DNA from: Sulfurospirillum sp964466465
GTDB taxonomy: Bacteria; Campylobacterota; Campylobacteria; Campylobacterales; Sulfurospirillaceae
Assembly: GCA_964466465.1 (NCBI GenBank)
Contig: CAYXNJ010000041.1
Span: forward strand, 1 to 22,162
Direction: 5' to 3'
DNA length: 22,162 nt
This document shows, piece after piece, positions 15,581 through 22,162 of the stretch. Under the pieces are notes generated by a model. That model was not told where the DNA came from and did no database searches. It saw only the letters and a list, made by a program, of their open reading frames with translations. The position numbers and the translations under genes are program-made. Position 1 is the stretch's first letter, and every line of letters begins with the position of its first letter.

Positions 15581-16015
15581 ATGGAACTAATACTACGTAA
15601 AGCACAGGAAAATGAATACCGAGCCATCATTCATCTGCTCGCGTCCAACACTCTTCCAACTTCAGATATTTATGAGAAAAATATCACACTTTTTGTGGGC
15701 GTTCAAAAAGATGAGATTATCGCTACTATCGGGATAGAAACATATGGAAATGCAGCATTGTTGCGTTCATTGTGTGTAAAAGAAGGATATAAAAACCAAA
15801 AAGTAGGTGAAAAGATGCTCTCTTACCTTATCACCTTGTGTAAGCATGAAAATATTGAAGCACTTTATCTGCTGACAACAACCGCAGAGCACTATTTCCT
15901 GCGTCATGGATTTGACAAAATCACACGTGAAAATACACCTTTACACATTCAACAAACCCGTGAATTTAAAGACATCTGCCCTTCATCTGCCATTATTATG
16001 TGCCTTAAACTCTAA
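15581..16015 (+). CDS. arsN2: GNAT acetyltransferase, ArsN2 type (arsenic resistance)
   Basis: This is a 144-residue GNAT-fold N-acetyltransferase. The pattern matches what I know of ArsN2-type proteins: LASNTLPTSD near the N-terminus, ETYGNAALLRSLCV, a degenerate acetyl-CoA loop YKNQKVGEKML (usually R/Q-x-x-G-x-G/A), LYLLTTTAEHYFLRHGF and the C-terminal TREFKDICPSSAIIM. The related ArsN1 acetylates the arsenic antibiotic arsinothricin or phosphinothricin; the ArsN2 substrate is less clear. It starts 10 bases after arsB with an AAAGGA ribosome-binding site, so it is the third gene of the operon. No arsenate reductase (arsC) is present. Confidence 0.8.
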   Translation: MELILRKAQENEYRAIIHLLASNTLPTSDIYEKNITLFVGVQKDEIIATIGIETYGNAALLRSLCVKEGYKNQKVGEKMLSYLITLCKHENIEALYLLTTTAEHYFLRHGFDKITRENTPLHIQQTREFKDICPSSAIIMCLKL

Positions 16016-16025
16016 TGTTTAAGGC
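16002..16025. terminator. Hairpin terminator shared by arsN2 and the convergent PAS gene
   Basis: A perfect 9-base inverted repeat, GCCTTAAAC (16002-16010) and GTTTAAGGC (16017-16025), with a 6-base loop. The arsN2 stop (16013-16015) is in the loop and the PAS stop (16019-16021, minus) is in the right arm. The plus-strand side is followed by TTTATTCTTT, so it should end the ars transcript; the minus-strand side is followed by a weaker tract. Confidence 0.72.
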
Positions 16026-16426
16026 TTTATTCTTTGTTGTTTGTACATTTCTAATGTAGTTCTAAGTTCATCAATATCAGTATGCGTTCCTACAACTTTG
16101 GTAGGATACCCATTTGGATTGTACGCGATGACTTTAGCTTGATCAAGCACCCATTTATAACTTCCATCACTGCAGAGCATACGATGCTGATGTTGGTAAT
16201 GCTTTGTTCGACCACTTAAAAGTGCAGTAAGTTCATTCAAACAATAGTTCAAATCTTCAGGATGGATGAGAGACATCCACTTATCTTTCGTTTGTTCAAA
16301 GTCTTTCACATCATACCCTAGCATTGTAATCCATTGTGGCGATAAAGAGATCAGATTTGCGATAGGATTCCACTCCCAAAATCCGTGTCCTACGCATTCT
16401 AACATATCGATATACTCTTTTCTCAT
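16019..16426 (-). CDS. Stand-alone PAS-domain protein
   Basis: This 135-residue protein is essentially a single PAS fold of the PAS_3 type: GHGFWEWNPIANLISLSPQWITMLGYDVKDF, then W-x-SLIHPEDL, HRMLCSDGSYKWVLDQAKVI and the closing strand VVGTHTDIDELR. There is no output domain, signal peptide or membrane segment. It must work as a ligand or redox sensor through a partner, or be a leftover from a larger receptor. I chose the ATG at 16426, with AAAGG 9 bases upstream, over the TTG two codons earlier, which is too close to it. It is convergent with the ars operon and on the same strand as the HPP gene. Confidence 0.85.
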   Translation of the reverse strand: MRKEYIDMLECVGHGFWEWNPIANLISLSPQWITMLGYDVKDFEQTKDKWMSLIHPEDLNYCLNELTALLSGRTKHYQHQHRMLCSDGSYKWVLDQAKVIAYNPNGYPTKVVGTHTDIDELRTTLEMYKQQRIKP

Positions 16427-16518
16427 CGTCAAATACCTTTCATTCTACATGTTTTTACGTTGGGATTGTACAATGCCAATGTGACATTTGCGTTATATTT
16501 ATTGCAATAGAAAAATTT

Positions 16519-17070
16519 TTACCACCAATAGGTTGGATAATGCCTTTGGCTATTGGAAGAGAGGTTGTTTACAAGCAGTGCGACACAAAGCATAATCACT
16601 GCACCAAGCCCAATAGGTGTGAATGGATAAAGCCAGCCTAGAGAGTGAATGTGTTCATTGCCCATGATATAAATCAGTGCAGTAGCACCTCCTGGTGGGT
16701 GCATTGTACGACTTGCGTGCATCACCATGATCGAAAGCGATACACTCAGTGCACACAAGAGTTCTATAGAAAAAAGTGGTGAAAAAAACTTCATCAAAAA
16801 CACAGCAACACAGGCAGAAAATACATGCCCACCAATGATATTGCGTGGTTGCGAAAAATCTGCTTGAGGTGCACCATAGATTAAAACAGCAGTTGCGCCA
16901 AAAGAGCCCAGTAAAAAGAAAGTCTCTTCAATGGCGAAATAATATCCGAAAATTGCAACACAATAAATACCTAAAAAAGCACCAAATCCTGACCAAAGTA
17001 TTTTACTTAAAGGCTTTCTTGATGGCGGTTTTGACTTTACCTTCATTCTTTCAACATAACTTTTTACCAC
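16519..17070 (-). CDS. HPP-family integral membrane protein
   Basis: This 183-residue protein has a basic cytoplasmic N-terminus (1-25) and four to five predicted membrane helices. Family marks are LLGSFGATAVLIYGAP, FSQPRNIIGGHVFSA, the name-giving SRTMHPPGGATALIY and the closing YPTYWW. Some HPP proteins in cyanobacteria and plastids have been linked to nitrite transport; whether that holds for this one is unknown. The start is GTG at 17070, with GGGAG (17078-17082) 7 bases upstream, which is better placed than any internal ATG. The upstream PAS gene is 86 bases beyond its stop on the same strand. Confidence 0.88.
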   Translation of the reverse strand: MVKSYVERMKVKSKPPSRKPLSKILWSGFGAFLGIYCVAIFGYYFAIEETFFLLGSFGATAVLIYGAPQADFSQPRNIIGGHVFSACVAVFLMKFFSPLFSIELLCALSVSLSIMVMHASRTMHPPGGATALIYIMGNEHIHSLGWLYPFTPIGLGAVIMLCVALLVNNLSSNSQRHYPTYWW

Positions 17071-17180
17071 TCACATACTCCCGAAAAAATTTGTCTATTG
17101 TAGAAAAAATGACGATTTTTTTGCATGACACGCATCAAGTCTTTTGTACAAATTTCCTCATTTTTCCTTTTAAATTTACA

Positions 17181-17186
17181 TATAAT
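17181..17186 (+). promoter_or_regulatory. Chemoreceptor gene -10 box
   Basis: A perfect TATAAT lies 56 bases upstream of the ATG, preceded by T-rich DNA and no clear -35, typical of the main sigma factor in this group. I did not find a convincing flagellar sigma-28 site. Confidence 0.55.
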
Positions 17187-17242
17187 TTACGCACATTCAC
17201 TACGATGCGCCCTTAAATCTATAAAAATGAAAAAGGGACACC

Positions 17243-18856
17243 ATGTCATTTTCGACAATCAAAGGAAAATTAACGCTACTTCTGGTGGTTTTAATTTTGG
17301 GATTTAGTGCCTTAGGGTATGAAATTATCAAGGAAGGGAACGATGCTAAGATGGCCGCAACAAGGCTTGTCACAATCGCCAACATTGAAAAGCTGACATT
17401 GGAGCTTCGCATTGAACAGCGAAATTATCAAGTTCATTTTCAAGCTAAAAATTTAGAGCAATATGAAAAAATTTACCAACAACTTCAACAAGATCTGGAT
17501 GAACTCAAACGTATGCTTTTAAGTAAAGTGAACCATGACCGCATCGATGCACTTAAAAAACTGCTTGCAGAATGGCATGCCATCAACGCGCCACGTATGG
17601 TGCTATATACCAAATACGGCAAAACTATTTACGATGAAACATTTGCACAAACACACAAAGAAGATGCACAAAAGCTTGAATCACTCTATAAACAAAGTGC
17701 CCAGTCTTTTGTAGTCATTGTCGATAAATTTGAAGAATTAGCCGACGAAGTTAAAAAATCAAACTTTAAACGCCTCGATACCAACAAATTGATGTCAGAA
17801 ATCGTGCTCACACTCGTCATACTCATCGTCACAATCATCTTCTTTTTTGTAACACGTTCTATTAAAAACTCGGTAGCTCTTGCAAAAGAACGTTGTGAAA
17901 TGATGCGTGCGAACAAAGACCTTAGTAGCCAGATAACGCTAAACTCCAAAGATGAAATTAGCGATATTATGAACTCGGTAAACAGTTTAATCAACGATGT
18001 AGCACAAGCGCTCAATGCGGCAAAAAATAATGCCATCGAAAATGCTTCGGTCGCGGAAGAGCTTTCCAGCACAAGCCTTCAAATCGGCAAACGCGCTGAA
18101 GAAGAGGCAAAGGTAGTGTTTGAAACAACCAACGATGCAAGAGATGTTGCCAACGCTATCGTAGATGCCAGTGTGCAGTCTCAAAATGTCAAAGAGAGTA
18201 CCACCCATGCCCAAGAGAGTCTTTTGAGTGCCCAAGAGCTGCTCAATGAAACCATCGCGCAACTCTCACAAACGGCTCAAGCAGAAGCTACAATGAATGA
18301 ACGACTTAGTCATCTCTCTGTTGAAGCAGAACAGGTCAAATCGGTTCTGGATGTCATCGGTGACATCGCAGATCAGACCAATCTTTTAGCGCTCAATGCT
18401 GCCATCGAAGCAGCTCGTGCAGGTGAGCATGGTCGTGGCTTTGCCGTTGTTGCCGATGAAGTGCGAAAGCTTGCAGAGCGCACTCAAAAAAGCCTCACGG
18501 AAACCAACGCAACAGTCAACGTCATCGTTCAGTCCATCAGCGACATTAGCCAAGAGATGAACCACAATGCTAAACGCATCCATGAACTCTCAGAGTTTTC
18601 TAACCAAGTTACAACGCAAACGAACAATGCCGCTACGATGTTAGATCACTGTGTTCATGCTACCGATGAAGTGGTCGCTAAAGCCAATGGCAATGTGAAA
18701 CTCATCAAAACAGCCGTCATCGAAAAAATCGGAGAAATCAACACCCTTTCAAGCTCCAATGCCAGAAGTGTTGAGGAGATAGCCTCAGCTGCCGAGCACC
18801 TCTCAAAACTCTCCGCAAACCTTAGCCATACGTTGGCTCAATTTAAAACAGCCTAG
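17243..18856 (+). CDS. Methyl-accepting chemotaxis protein
   Basis: This is a 537-residue transmembrane chemoreceptor. It has one helix at about 9-27, a helical periplasmic domain of about 155 residues that looks like a four-helix-bundle sensor, a second helix at about 184-206, a HAMP-like linker, and a long cytoplasmic coiled coil. The hairpin tip that binds CheA and CheW is canonical: IADQTNLLALNAAIEAARAG then EHGRGFAVVADEVRKLAERTQ, centred near residue 395. The sequence ends in THLAQFKTA-like residues just after the methylation helix; no C-terminal CheR/CheB-tethering pentapeptide is seen. The ligand cannot be told from the sensor. AAGGGA precedes the ATG, and a strong terminator follows. 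Confidence 0.93.
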   Translation: MSFSTIKGKLTLLLVVLILGFSALGYEIIKEGNDAKMAATRLVTIANIEKLTLELRIEQRNYQVHFQAKNLEQYEKIYQQLQQDLDELKRMLLSKVNHDRIDALKKLLAEWHAINAPRMVLYTKYGKTIYDETFAQTHKEDAQKLESLYKQSAQSFVVIVDKFEELADEVKKSNFKRLDTNKLMSEIVLTLVILIVTIIFFFVTRSIKNSVALAKERCEMMRANKDLSSQITLNSKDEISDIMNSVNSLINDVAQALNAAKNNAIENASVAEELSSTSLQIGKRAEEEAKVVFETTNDARDVANAIVDASVQSQNVKESTTHAQESLLSAQELLNETIAQLSQTAQAEATMNERLSHLSVEAEQVKSVLDVIGDIADQTNLLALNAAIEAARAGEHGRGFAVVADEVRKLAERTQKSLTETNATVNVIVQSISDISQEMNHNAKRIHELSEFSNQVTTQTNNAATMLDHCVHATDEVVAKANGNVKLIKTAVIEKIGEINTLSSSNARSVEEIASAAEHLSKLSANLSHTLAQFKTA

Positions 18857-18862
18857 TCTTAT

Positions 18863-18890
18863 TCTCCAAAGAGTACACACTCTTTGGAGA
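18863..18890 (+). terminator. Strong hairpin terminator after the chemoreceptor gene
   Basis: A perfect 12-base inverted repeat (18863-18874 and 18879-18890, 4-base loop ACAC) begins 6 bases after the stop codon. It is followed by GTTCTTT, a short and interrupted U tract. Confidence 0.75.
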
Positions 18891-18945
18891 GTTCTTTAAC
18901 CAATTCTTTGCTATCATAAAGCACTTTGTTATTAAAGGGTTTTGC

Positions 18946-19761
18946 GTGTTACATCAGAACATTTCTATCAAACTTACACCTGTGTTTAAACCACGAGATG
19001 AAGCATCAAGCATTCTCTTAGGATTTTGTGGTGATGCCCTATTGATGGGCATTGACGGCTCATTACCCTCCGCAGACATTTTTGAAAATCTCGGTCAACC
19101 ACTACATAGTTTTCACATCGGAGAGATAGAACAAGAGCTCTATACCCTTCTCATTTGGGAAGAGGACATTGTGCTACCTGAAACACTTGTTAAAACAAAT
19201 CTACGCCAATTTTTAGACGTTCACCCACCCCATCTTTATGCCATGCTCAACCGAGCTAAACAACTCGCACACTGGCTTTATGACAATAAATACTGTGGTC
19301 GCTGTGGTGACCCTATGGGTTACTCTGCAAAGTTTTCATCACTGACGTGTACCACATGTGGATTTACCATTTTTCCACGACTCTCACCTGCTTGCATCGT
19401 GCTTATCAGCAGAGGTGAAGAGATACTCCTTGCACGCTCACCCCAATTTACAAAAGGGATGTATAGCCTCCTTGCAGGCTTTGTAGAAGCAGGTGAAAGC
19501 GTTGAAGATGCCGTCCACCGCGAAATCTACGAAGAAGTAGGCATTCGTGTTAAAAACCTTCGTTACTTTGGCTCTCAACCGTGGCCTTTTCCACACTCCT
19601 TAATGCTTGGTTTTTTTGCGGAGTATGACAGTGGTGAGCTACGACTTCAAGAAGAAGAGATTGAAGATGCCAAGTGGTTTACAAAAGAAAACGTACCACC
19701 CCTTCCAAATCTGAGTACAATCTCTGCTATTATGATAAACGCATGGCTTAAAAATCATTGA
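18946..19761 (+). CDS. nudC: NAD(+)/NADH diphosphatase (NudC)
   Basis: This 271-residue Nudix hydrolase splits NADH to NMNH and AMP; NudC enzymes also remove NAD caps from RNA. A four-cysteine zinc ribbon (C117, C120, C135, C138) precedes the Nudix domain. The Nudix box is complete: G178, E184, R192, E193, E196, E197 and G199. The NudC signature SQPWPFPHS is at 210-218. The start is GTG at 18946, with AAAGGG 6 bases upstream. A weak TATCAT at 18912-18917 may be the -10. It is separated from the chemoreceptor by a terminator and precedes msrPQ. Confidence 0.94.
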   Translation: MLHQNISIKLTPVFKPRDEASSILLGFCGDALLMGIDGSLPSADIFENLGQPLHSFHIGEIEQELYTLLIWEEDIVLPETLVKTNLRQFLDVHPPHLYAMLNRAKQLAHWLYDNKYCGRCGDPMGYSAKFSSLTCTTCGFTIFPRLSPACIVLISRGEEILLARSPQFTKGMYSLLAGFVEAGESVEDAVHREIYEEVGIRVKNLRYFGSQPWPFPHSLMLGFFAEYDSGELRLQEEEIEDAKWFTKENVPPLPNLSTISAIMINAWLKNH

Positions 19762-19783
19762 TTTTTTATTGACATTTCTGTGT

Positions 19784-19789
19784 TAGAAT
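19784..19789 (+). promoter_or_regulatory. Possible msrP -10 box
   Basis: TAGAAT lies 27 bases upstream of the msrP ATG in the 55-base gap after nudC. A TTGACA at 19769-19774 is only 9 bases before it, too close to be its -35. The ribosome-binding site AGAGGAG (19804-19810) is strong, 6 bases from the ATG. Confidence 0.35.
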
Positions 19790-19816
19790 GACTCAACTTT
19801 CAAAGAGGAGTTTGCC

Positions 19817-20734
19817 ATGCACATGACCCCTGAAGCACTTTTCAATGCTAGACGTCATTTCCTCAAACTCGGCGCTGGCGCACTGGTAAGTAGTTCTGCT
19901 ATCTCTCAGCTTTTAGCAGAACTTCCTAAAGATCTAAGTTTGAAGTATCTACCAGACCTTAACCCAAACAATCTTACCCTGAACACGCTAGAGCAAGCCA
20001 GTAATTACGTCAATTTTTATGAATTTTCTACCGACAAAGAAGCGCCTGTCAAACTCTCCCAAAAGATGAAAATAAGCCCGTGGAATGTGGGATTTTTTGG
20101 AGAGATCAAAACAGAGCAGATGCTTGAAGTCGATGACCTCATCGCTAAGTTTGGACTTGAAGAGCGCATTTATCGTTTTCGCTGTGTTGAGGGCTGGTCG
20201 ATGGTGGTTCCTTGGATAGGCTTTCCACTCTATAAACTGCTTGACTACTTAGAACCCAACAGCAAAGCCAAATACGTCAAGTTCACCACACGTCACGAGC
20301 CTTCGATGTTCCCTGACCAAGCCAAAGGCATTTTCGCATCCATCAAACACCCTTATGTTGAGGGCTTACGCATGGATGAGGCGCGTCATCCACTGACCTT
20401 CATCGCAGTAGGAATGTACGGCAAACGCCTGCTTCCGCAAAATGGCGCACCCATTCGCCTTGTCGTTCCGTGGAAATACGGCTTTAAGTCCATCAAATCA
20501 CTCGACCTCATCGAATGTGTCGAAAAAGAGCCACTCAACACATGGCAAGAACAAAACCCGAAAGAGTACGGCTTTTATGCCAATGTCAACCCTGCCGTTG
20601 ACCATCCTAGATGGACGCAAGCAAAAGAGCGCTTGCTGGGTAAAATCACCAAACAAGCCACGCTGCCCTTCAATGGCTACGAAAAAGAGGTTGGAGCCCT
20701 TTATGCTGGCATGGACTTAAGGAAGTTTTTTTGA
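19817..20734 (+). CDS. msrP: Periplasmic methionine-sulfoxide reductase catalytic subunit MsrP
   Basis: This 305-residue molybdopterin enzyme of the sulfite-oxidase fold (formerly YedY) reduces methionine sulfoxide in oxidised periplasmic proteins, taking electrons from MsrQ. The N-terminus has a Tat signal, ARRHFLKLGAGALV (R12, R13), for export of the folded enzyme. The molybdenum-ligating cysteine is C123 in FRCVEGWSMVVPW. Other conserved blocks are SPWNVGFFGEI, PWIGFPL-x-KLLDYLEP, ARHPLTFIAVGMYGK, LPQNGAPIRLVVPWKYGFKSIKS and WQ-x-x-NP-x-EYGFYANVNP. It is somewhat shorter than the 334-residue E. coli protein, mainly at the N-terminus. It overlaps msrQ by 4 bases. Confidence 0.95.
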   Translation: MHMTPEALFNARRHFLKLGAGALVSSSAISQLLAELPKDLSLKYLPDLNPNNLTLNTLEQASNYVNFYEFSTDKEAPVKLSQKMKISPWNVGFFGEIKTEQMLEVDDLIAKFGLEERIYRFRCVEGWSMVVPWIGFPLYKLLDYLEPNSKAKYVKFTTRHEPSMFPDQAKGIFASIKHPYVEGLRMDEARHPLTFIAVGMYGKRLLPQNGAPIRLVVPWKYGFKSIKSLDLIECVEKEPLNTWQEQNPKEYGFYANVNPAVDHPRWTQAKERLLGKITKQATLPFNGYEKEVGALYAGMDLRKFF

Positions 20735-21267
20735 AAGCCTTGCTCATTTTCATCGCCCTGCTTCCTTTGGGACTGGCTTATTATAAACTCGAAAGTGCCA
20801 TCGACCCTATCAAGATGCTCTACTCTTTTACGGGCATCGGGGCGATAGTGCTGTTACTGCTCTCGCTTGTACCTTCAACCTGTAAGCGACTATGTCACAT
20901 CAACACGCTTCCTTATCGCAAAACCATCGGACTATTAAGCTTCTTTTACGCCCTTTTACACGCCTCTGTCTTTGTGGTGCTAGACAGTGAGTTTGACTTC
21001 ATCACCATCTTTGAAAAAAGCCTCAAAAAGCCTTTCATTTATGTTGGCGTTATCGCCTTTACCATTCTTCTTTTTATGGCACTTACTTCGTTTAAAAAGC
21101 TCTTTGCACGTTTTGCAAAGTACCACAAAGCGGTCTATCTTGCCCTACTGCTAGCCCTTTTGCATAGTTTTTGGGCGCAAAAAGTAGCTGGGGTGTTTGA
21201 GTATAGCGTGATTACCGTGGGTATAGTACTTTTAGGGGAGCGAGTTTGGGCGTGGAAGAAAAGTTAA
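20731..21267 (+). CDS. msrQ: MsrQ, heme-binding membrane subunit of the MsrPQ system
   Basis: This 178-residue membrane protein (formerly YedZ, ferric-reductase-like) has about five to six helices. It passes electrons from the quinone pool or a cytoplasmic flavin to periplasmic MsrP. Candidate heme histidines are H77 (YALLHAS), H132 (KYHK) and H145 (LALLHSF); the 13-residue spacing of the last two equals that of H151 and H164 in E. coli MsrQ. The start is TTG at 20731 overlapping the msrP stop as TTGA, with AAGGAAG 5 bases upstream, so translation is coupled. Confidence 0.92.
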   Translation: MKALLIFIALLPLGLAYYKLESAIDPIKMLYSFTGIGAIVLLLLSLVPSTCKRLCHINTLPYRKTIGLLSFFYALLHASVFVVLDSEFDFITIFEKSLKKPFIYVGVIAFTILLFMALTSFKKLFARFAKYHKAVYLALLLALLHSFWAQKVAGVFEYSVITVGIVLLGERVWAWKKS

Positions 21268-21272
21268 ATAAC

Positions 21273-21284
21273 TTTACATGTAAA
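21273..21284. other. Short palindrome between convergent msrQ and the TPR gene
   Basis: TTTACATGTAAA is a perfect 12-base palindrome in the 23-base gap between the two convergent stop codons. It could fold as a weak two-way transcription end, but the stem is short and there is no U tract on the plus strand. Confidence 0.3.
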
Positions 21285-21290
21285 AGCTCT

Positions 21291-22162
21291 TTACTTAGAC
21301 GGCAAACAATCTATGCAATATCTTCCTTTTTTATCATATGTTAATTTTTTTTCTTTTTTAATCAAATTACTAATATTATTGTAATGCTTTTTACATTGAT
21401 GTAGCATAGGTATTTCAAAATCTAAGTTTTCTAAAATATCAATTGACCTCTGAGAATATTCAAGTGCTTTTTGACATTGTTTTTTTGCAGCATATGAATG
21501 TGATATATTATGATAACTTTGAGCTAGGTCAGGATGTGCATTTCCTAATACCTCTTCATAAATTTCTATAGCTATTTCATACAATTCTATTGCTTTTAGA
21601 TAATTTTTCATCTCATTATATACGGTGCCCAAATTATTATAATTCTTGGCTGTAATTGGATGCTTATTTCCCAACTCTTTTAAATTAATATCTAAGGCTT
21701 TCTGATATAACGTTAAAGCAGTAGAAAGATTTCCTTTATCATGATATACAATGGCTAAATTATTATAAATACCTGCTGTATTTTGATGATCTATCCCAAA
21801 TATTTCTTCATTTAATTTTAACGCACTATGATGTAATTCTAATGCTTTTTCCCTATTTCCTATTGTATTATTTATGAGTGCTAAATTATTGTAACTATTA
21901 GCTAAATAAGCATGTTTATCACCAAATATTGATTGATATATATTTAACGCTTGGTTATATAAATTGATCGCTTCTGAATAATTTCCAATCACATAATATA
22001 CCATAGCTAAATGGTCACAACTTATTGCAGTCAAAAAATCTTTGTTGCCTAAAATATTGTTGTGAATTTCTAATGCTTCTTGATGTAAATTTAATGCTTT
22101 TTGATGTTGCCCCATAGCATGGTATAACACTCCTTGTAAATCATATGTTTGCGCGATTTCAA
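21291..22162 (-). CDS. Partial CDS: C-terminal array of kinesin-light-chain-type TPR repeats
   Basis: The frame is open to the right edge (EIAQTYDLQGVLYH at the edge), so the true start is outside the window. Internal GTG/ATG codons such as 22130 fall inside a repeat and are unlikely starts. About 290 residues are visible. They form five good and one degenerate TPR of exactly 42 residues, each with the pattern YNNLA-x-x-Y, G, KAL-x-LY-x-KAL-x-I, LG, HP. This is the TPR_10/TPR_12 type. The tail after the last repeat is lysine-rich and ends in YCIDCLPSK with a C-x-x-C pair. Hand counts give 25-27% G+C in two 60-base samples against 48% in msrQ, and the asparagine- and isoleucine-rich composition fits transfer. 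The missing N-terminal part could be an effector or STAND ATPase module; that is speculation. Confidence 0.8.
   Translation of the reverse strand, partial: EIAQTYDLQGVLYHAMGQHQKALNLHQEALEIHNNILGNKDFLTAISCDHLAMVYYVIGNYSEAINLYNQALNIYQSIFGDKHAYLANSYNNLALINNTIGNREKALELHHSALKLNEEIFGIDHQNTAGIYNNLAIVYHDKGNLSTALTLYQKALDINLKELGNKHPITAKNYNNLGTVYNEMKNYLKAIELYEIAIEIYEEVLGNAHPDLAQSYHNISHSYAAKKQCQKALEYSQRSIDILENLDFEIPMLHQCKKHYNNISNLIKKEKKLTYDKKGRYCIDCLPSK

Noticed and set aside
19769..19789. TTGACA followed by TAGAAT as a full sigma-70 promoter for msrP
   Set aside because: The spacer is only 9 bases; 16-18 is needed. At most the TAGAAT is a -10 on its own.
21291..22130. TPR protein starting at the GTG at 22130
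   Set aside because: The frame stays open to the window edge and the upstream codons encode a continuation of the same TPR repeat, so the gene is truncated by the window.
21373..22162. DNA repeats or CRISPR-like periodicity of about 126 bases
   Set aside because: The periodicity comes from 42-residue protein repeats in a coding frame; the DNA copies are diverged and there are no spacers. I saw no CRISPR array, tRNA, rRNA, insertion sequence or prophage gene in the window.

Overview
This window looks like the chromosome of a Campylobacterota (epsilonproteobacterial) species, most likely Sulfurospirillum or a close relative. The evidence is the moderately AT-rich DNA, tightly packed genes with ATGA-type stop/start overlaps, T-rich promoters with good TATAAT boxes but weak -35 boxes, and the gene order TPR protein / CiaD-like protein / cca / purU, which I recall from Campylobacter jejuni (Cj0787-Cj0790). 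The genus is an inference from gene content; no marker gene such as 16S rRNA is present.

Left part (1-9830). A partial gene, possibly a beta-carbonic anhydrase, runs off the left edge. It is divergent from ppnP (nucleoside phosphorylase), and a structured intergenic repeat lies between their promoters. ppnP overlaps tail-to-tail with a CHASE-PAS-GGDEF-EAL cyclic-di-GMP protein. From there to leuD everything is on the minus strand. Read in transcription order: leuD, leuB, a small TPR protein, a CiaD-like protein, cca, purU, a second copy of the structured repeat, trmL, a secreted SIMPL protein, an HI0933-type flavoprotein and the c-di-GMP protein. The genes from leuD to purU are fused by 4-bp overlaps or gaps of a few bases and are probably one operon.

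Middle part (9895-16015). An orphan ABC ATPase (minus) is divergent from an orphan RND (HAE1) efflux permease that has no adaptor or outer-membrane partner beside it. After a terminator comes an arsenic operon, arsR-arsB-arsN2. It has a near-perfect ArsR-type operator overlapping the -35 box of a strong promoter, and it closes with a hairpin that holds both its own stop codon and that of the convergent gene.

Right part (16019-22162). This holds a stand-alone PAS protein, an HPP-family membrane protein, a chemoreceptor with a clear terminator, nudC, and the periplasmic methionine-sulfoxide repair pair msrP-msrQ. The window ends in the C-terminal part of a very AT-rich protein made of 42-residue kinesin-light-chain-type TPR repeats. 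Its composition differs sharply from its neighbours and it is probably acquired.

Most of the window is ordinary housekeeping and stress-response content. The two least explained items are the pair of structured intergenic repeats, whose hairpins keep the same size and shape despite different sequences, and the truncated AT-rich TPR gene at the right edge.
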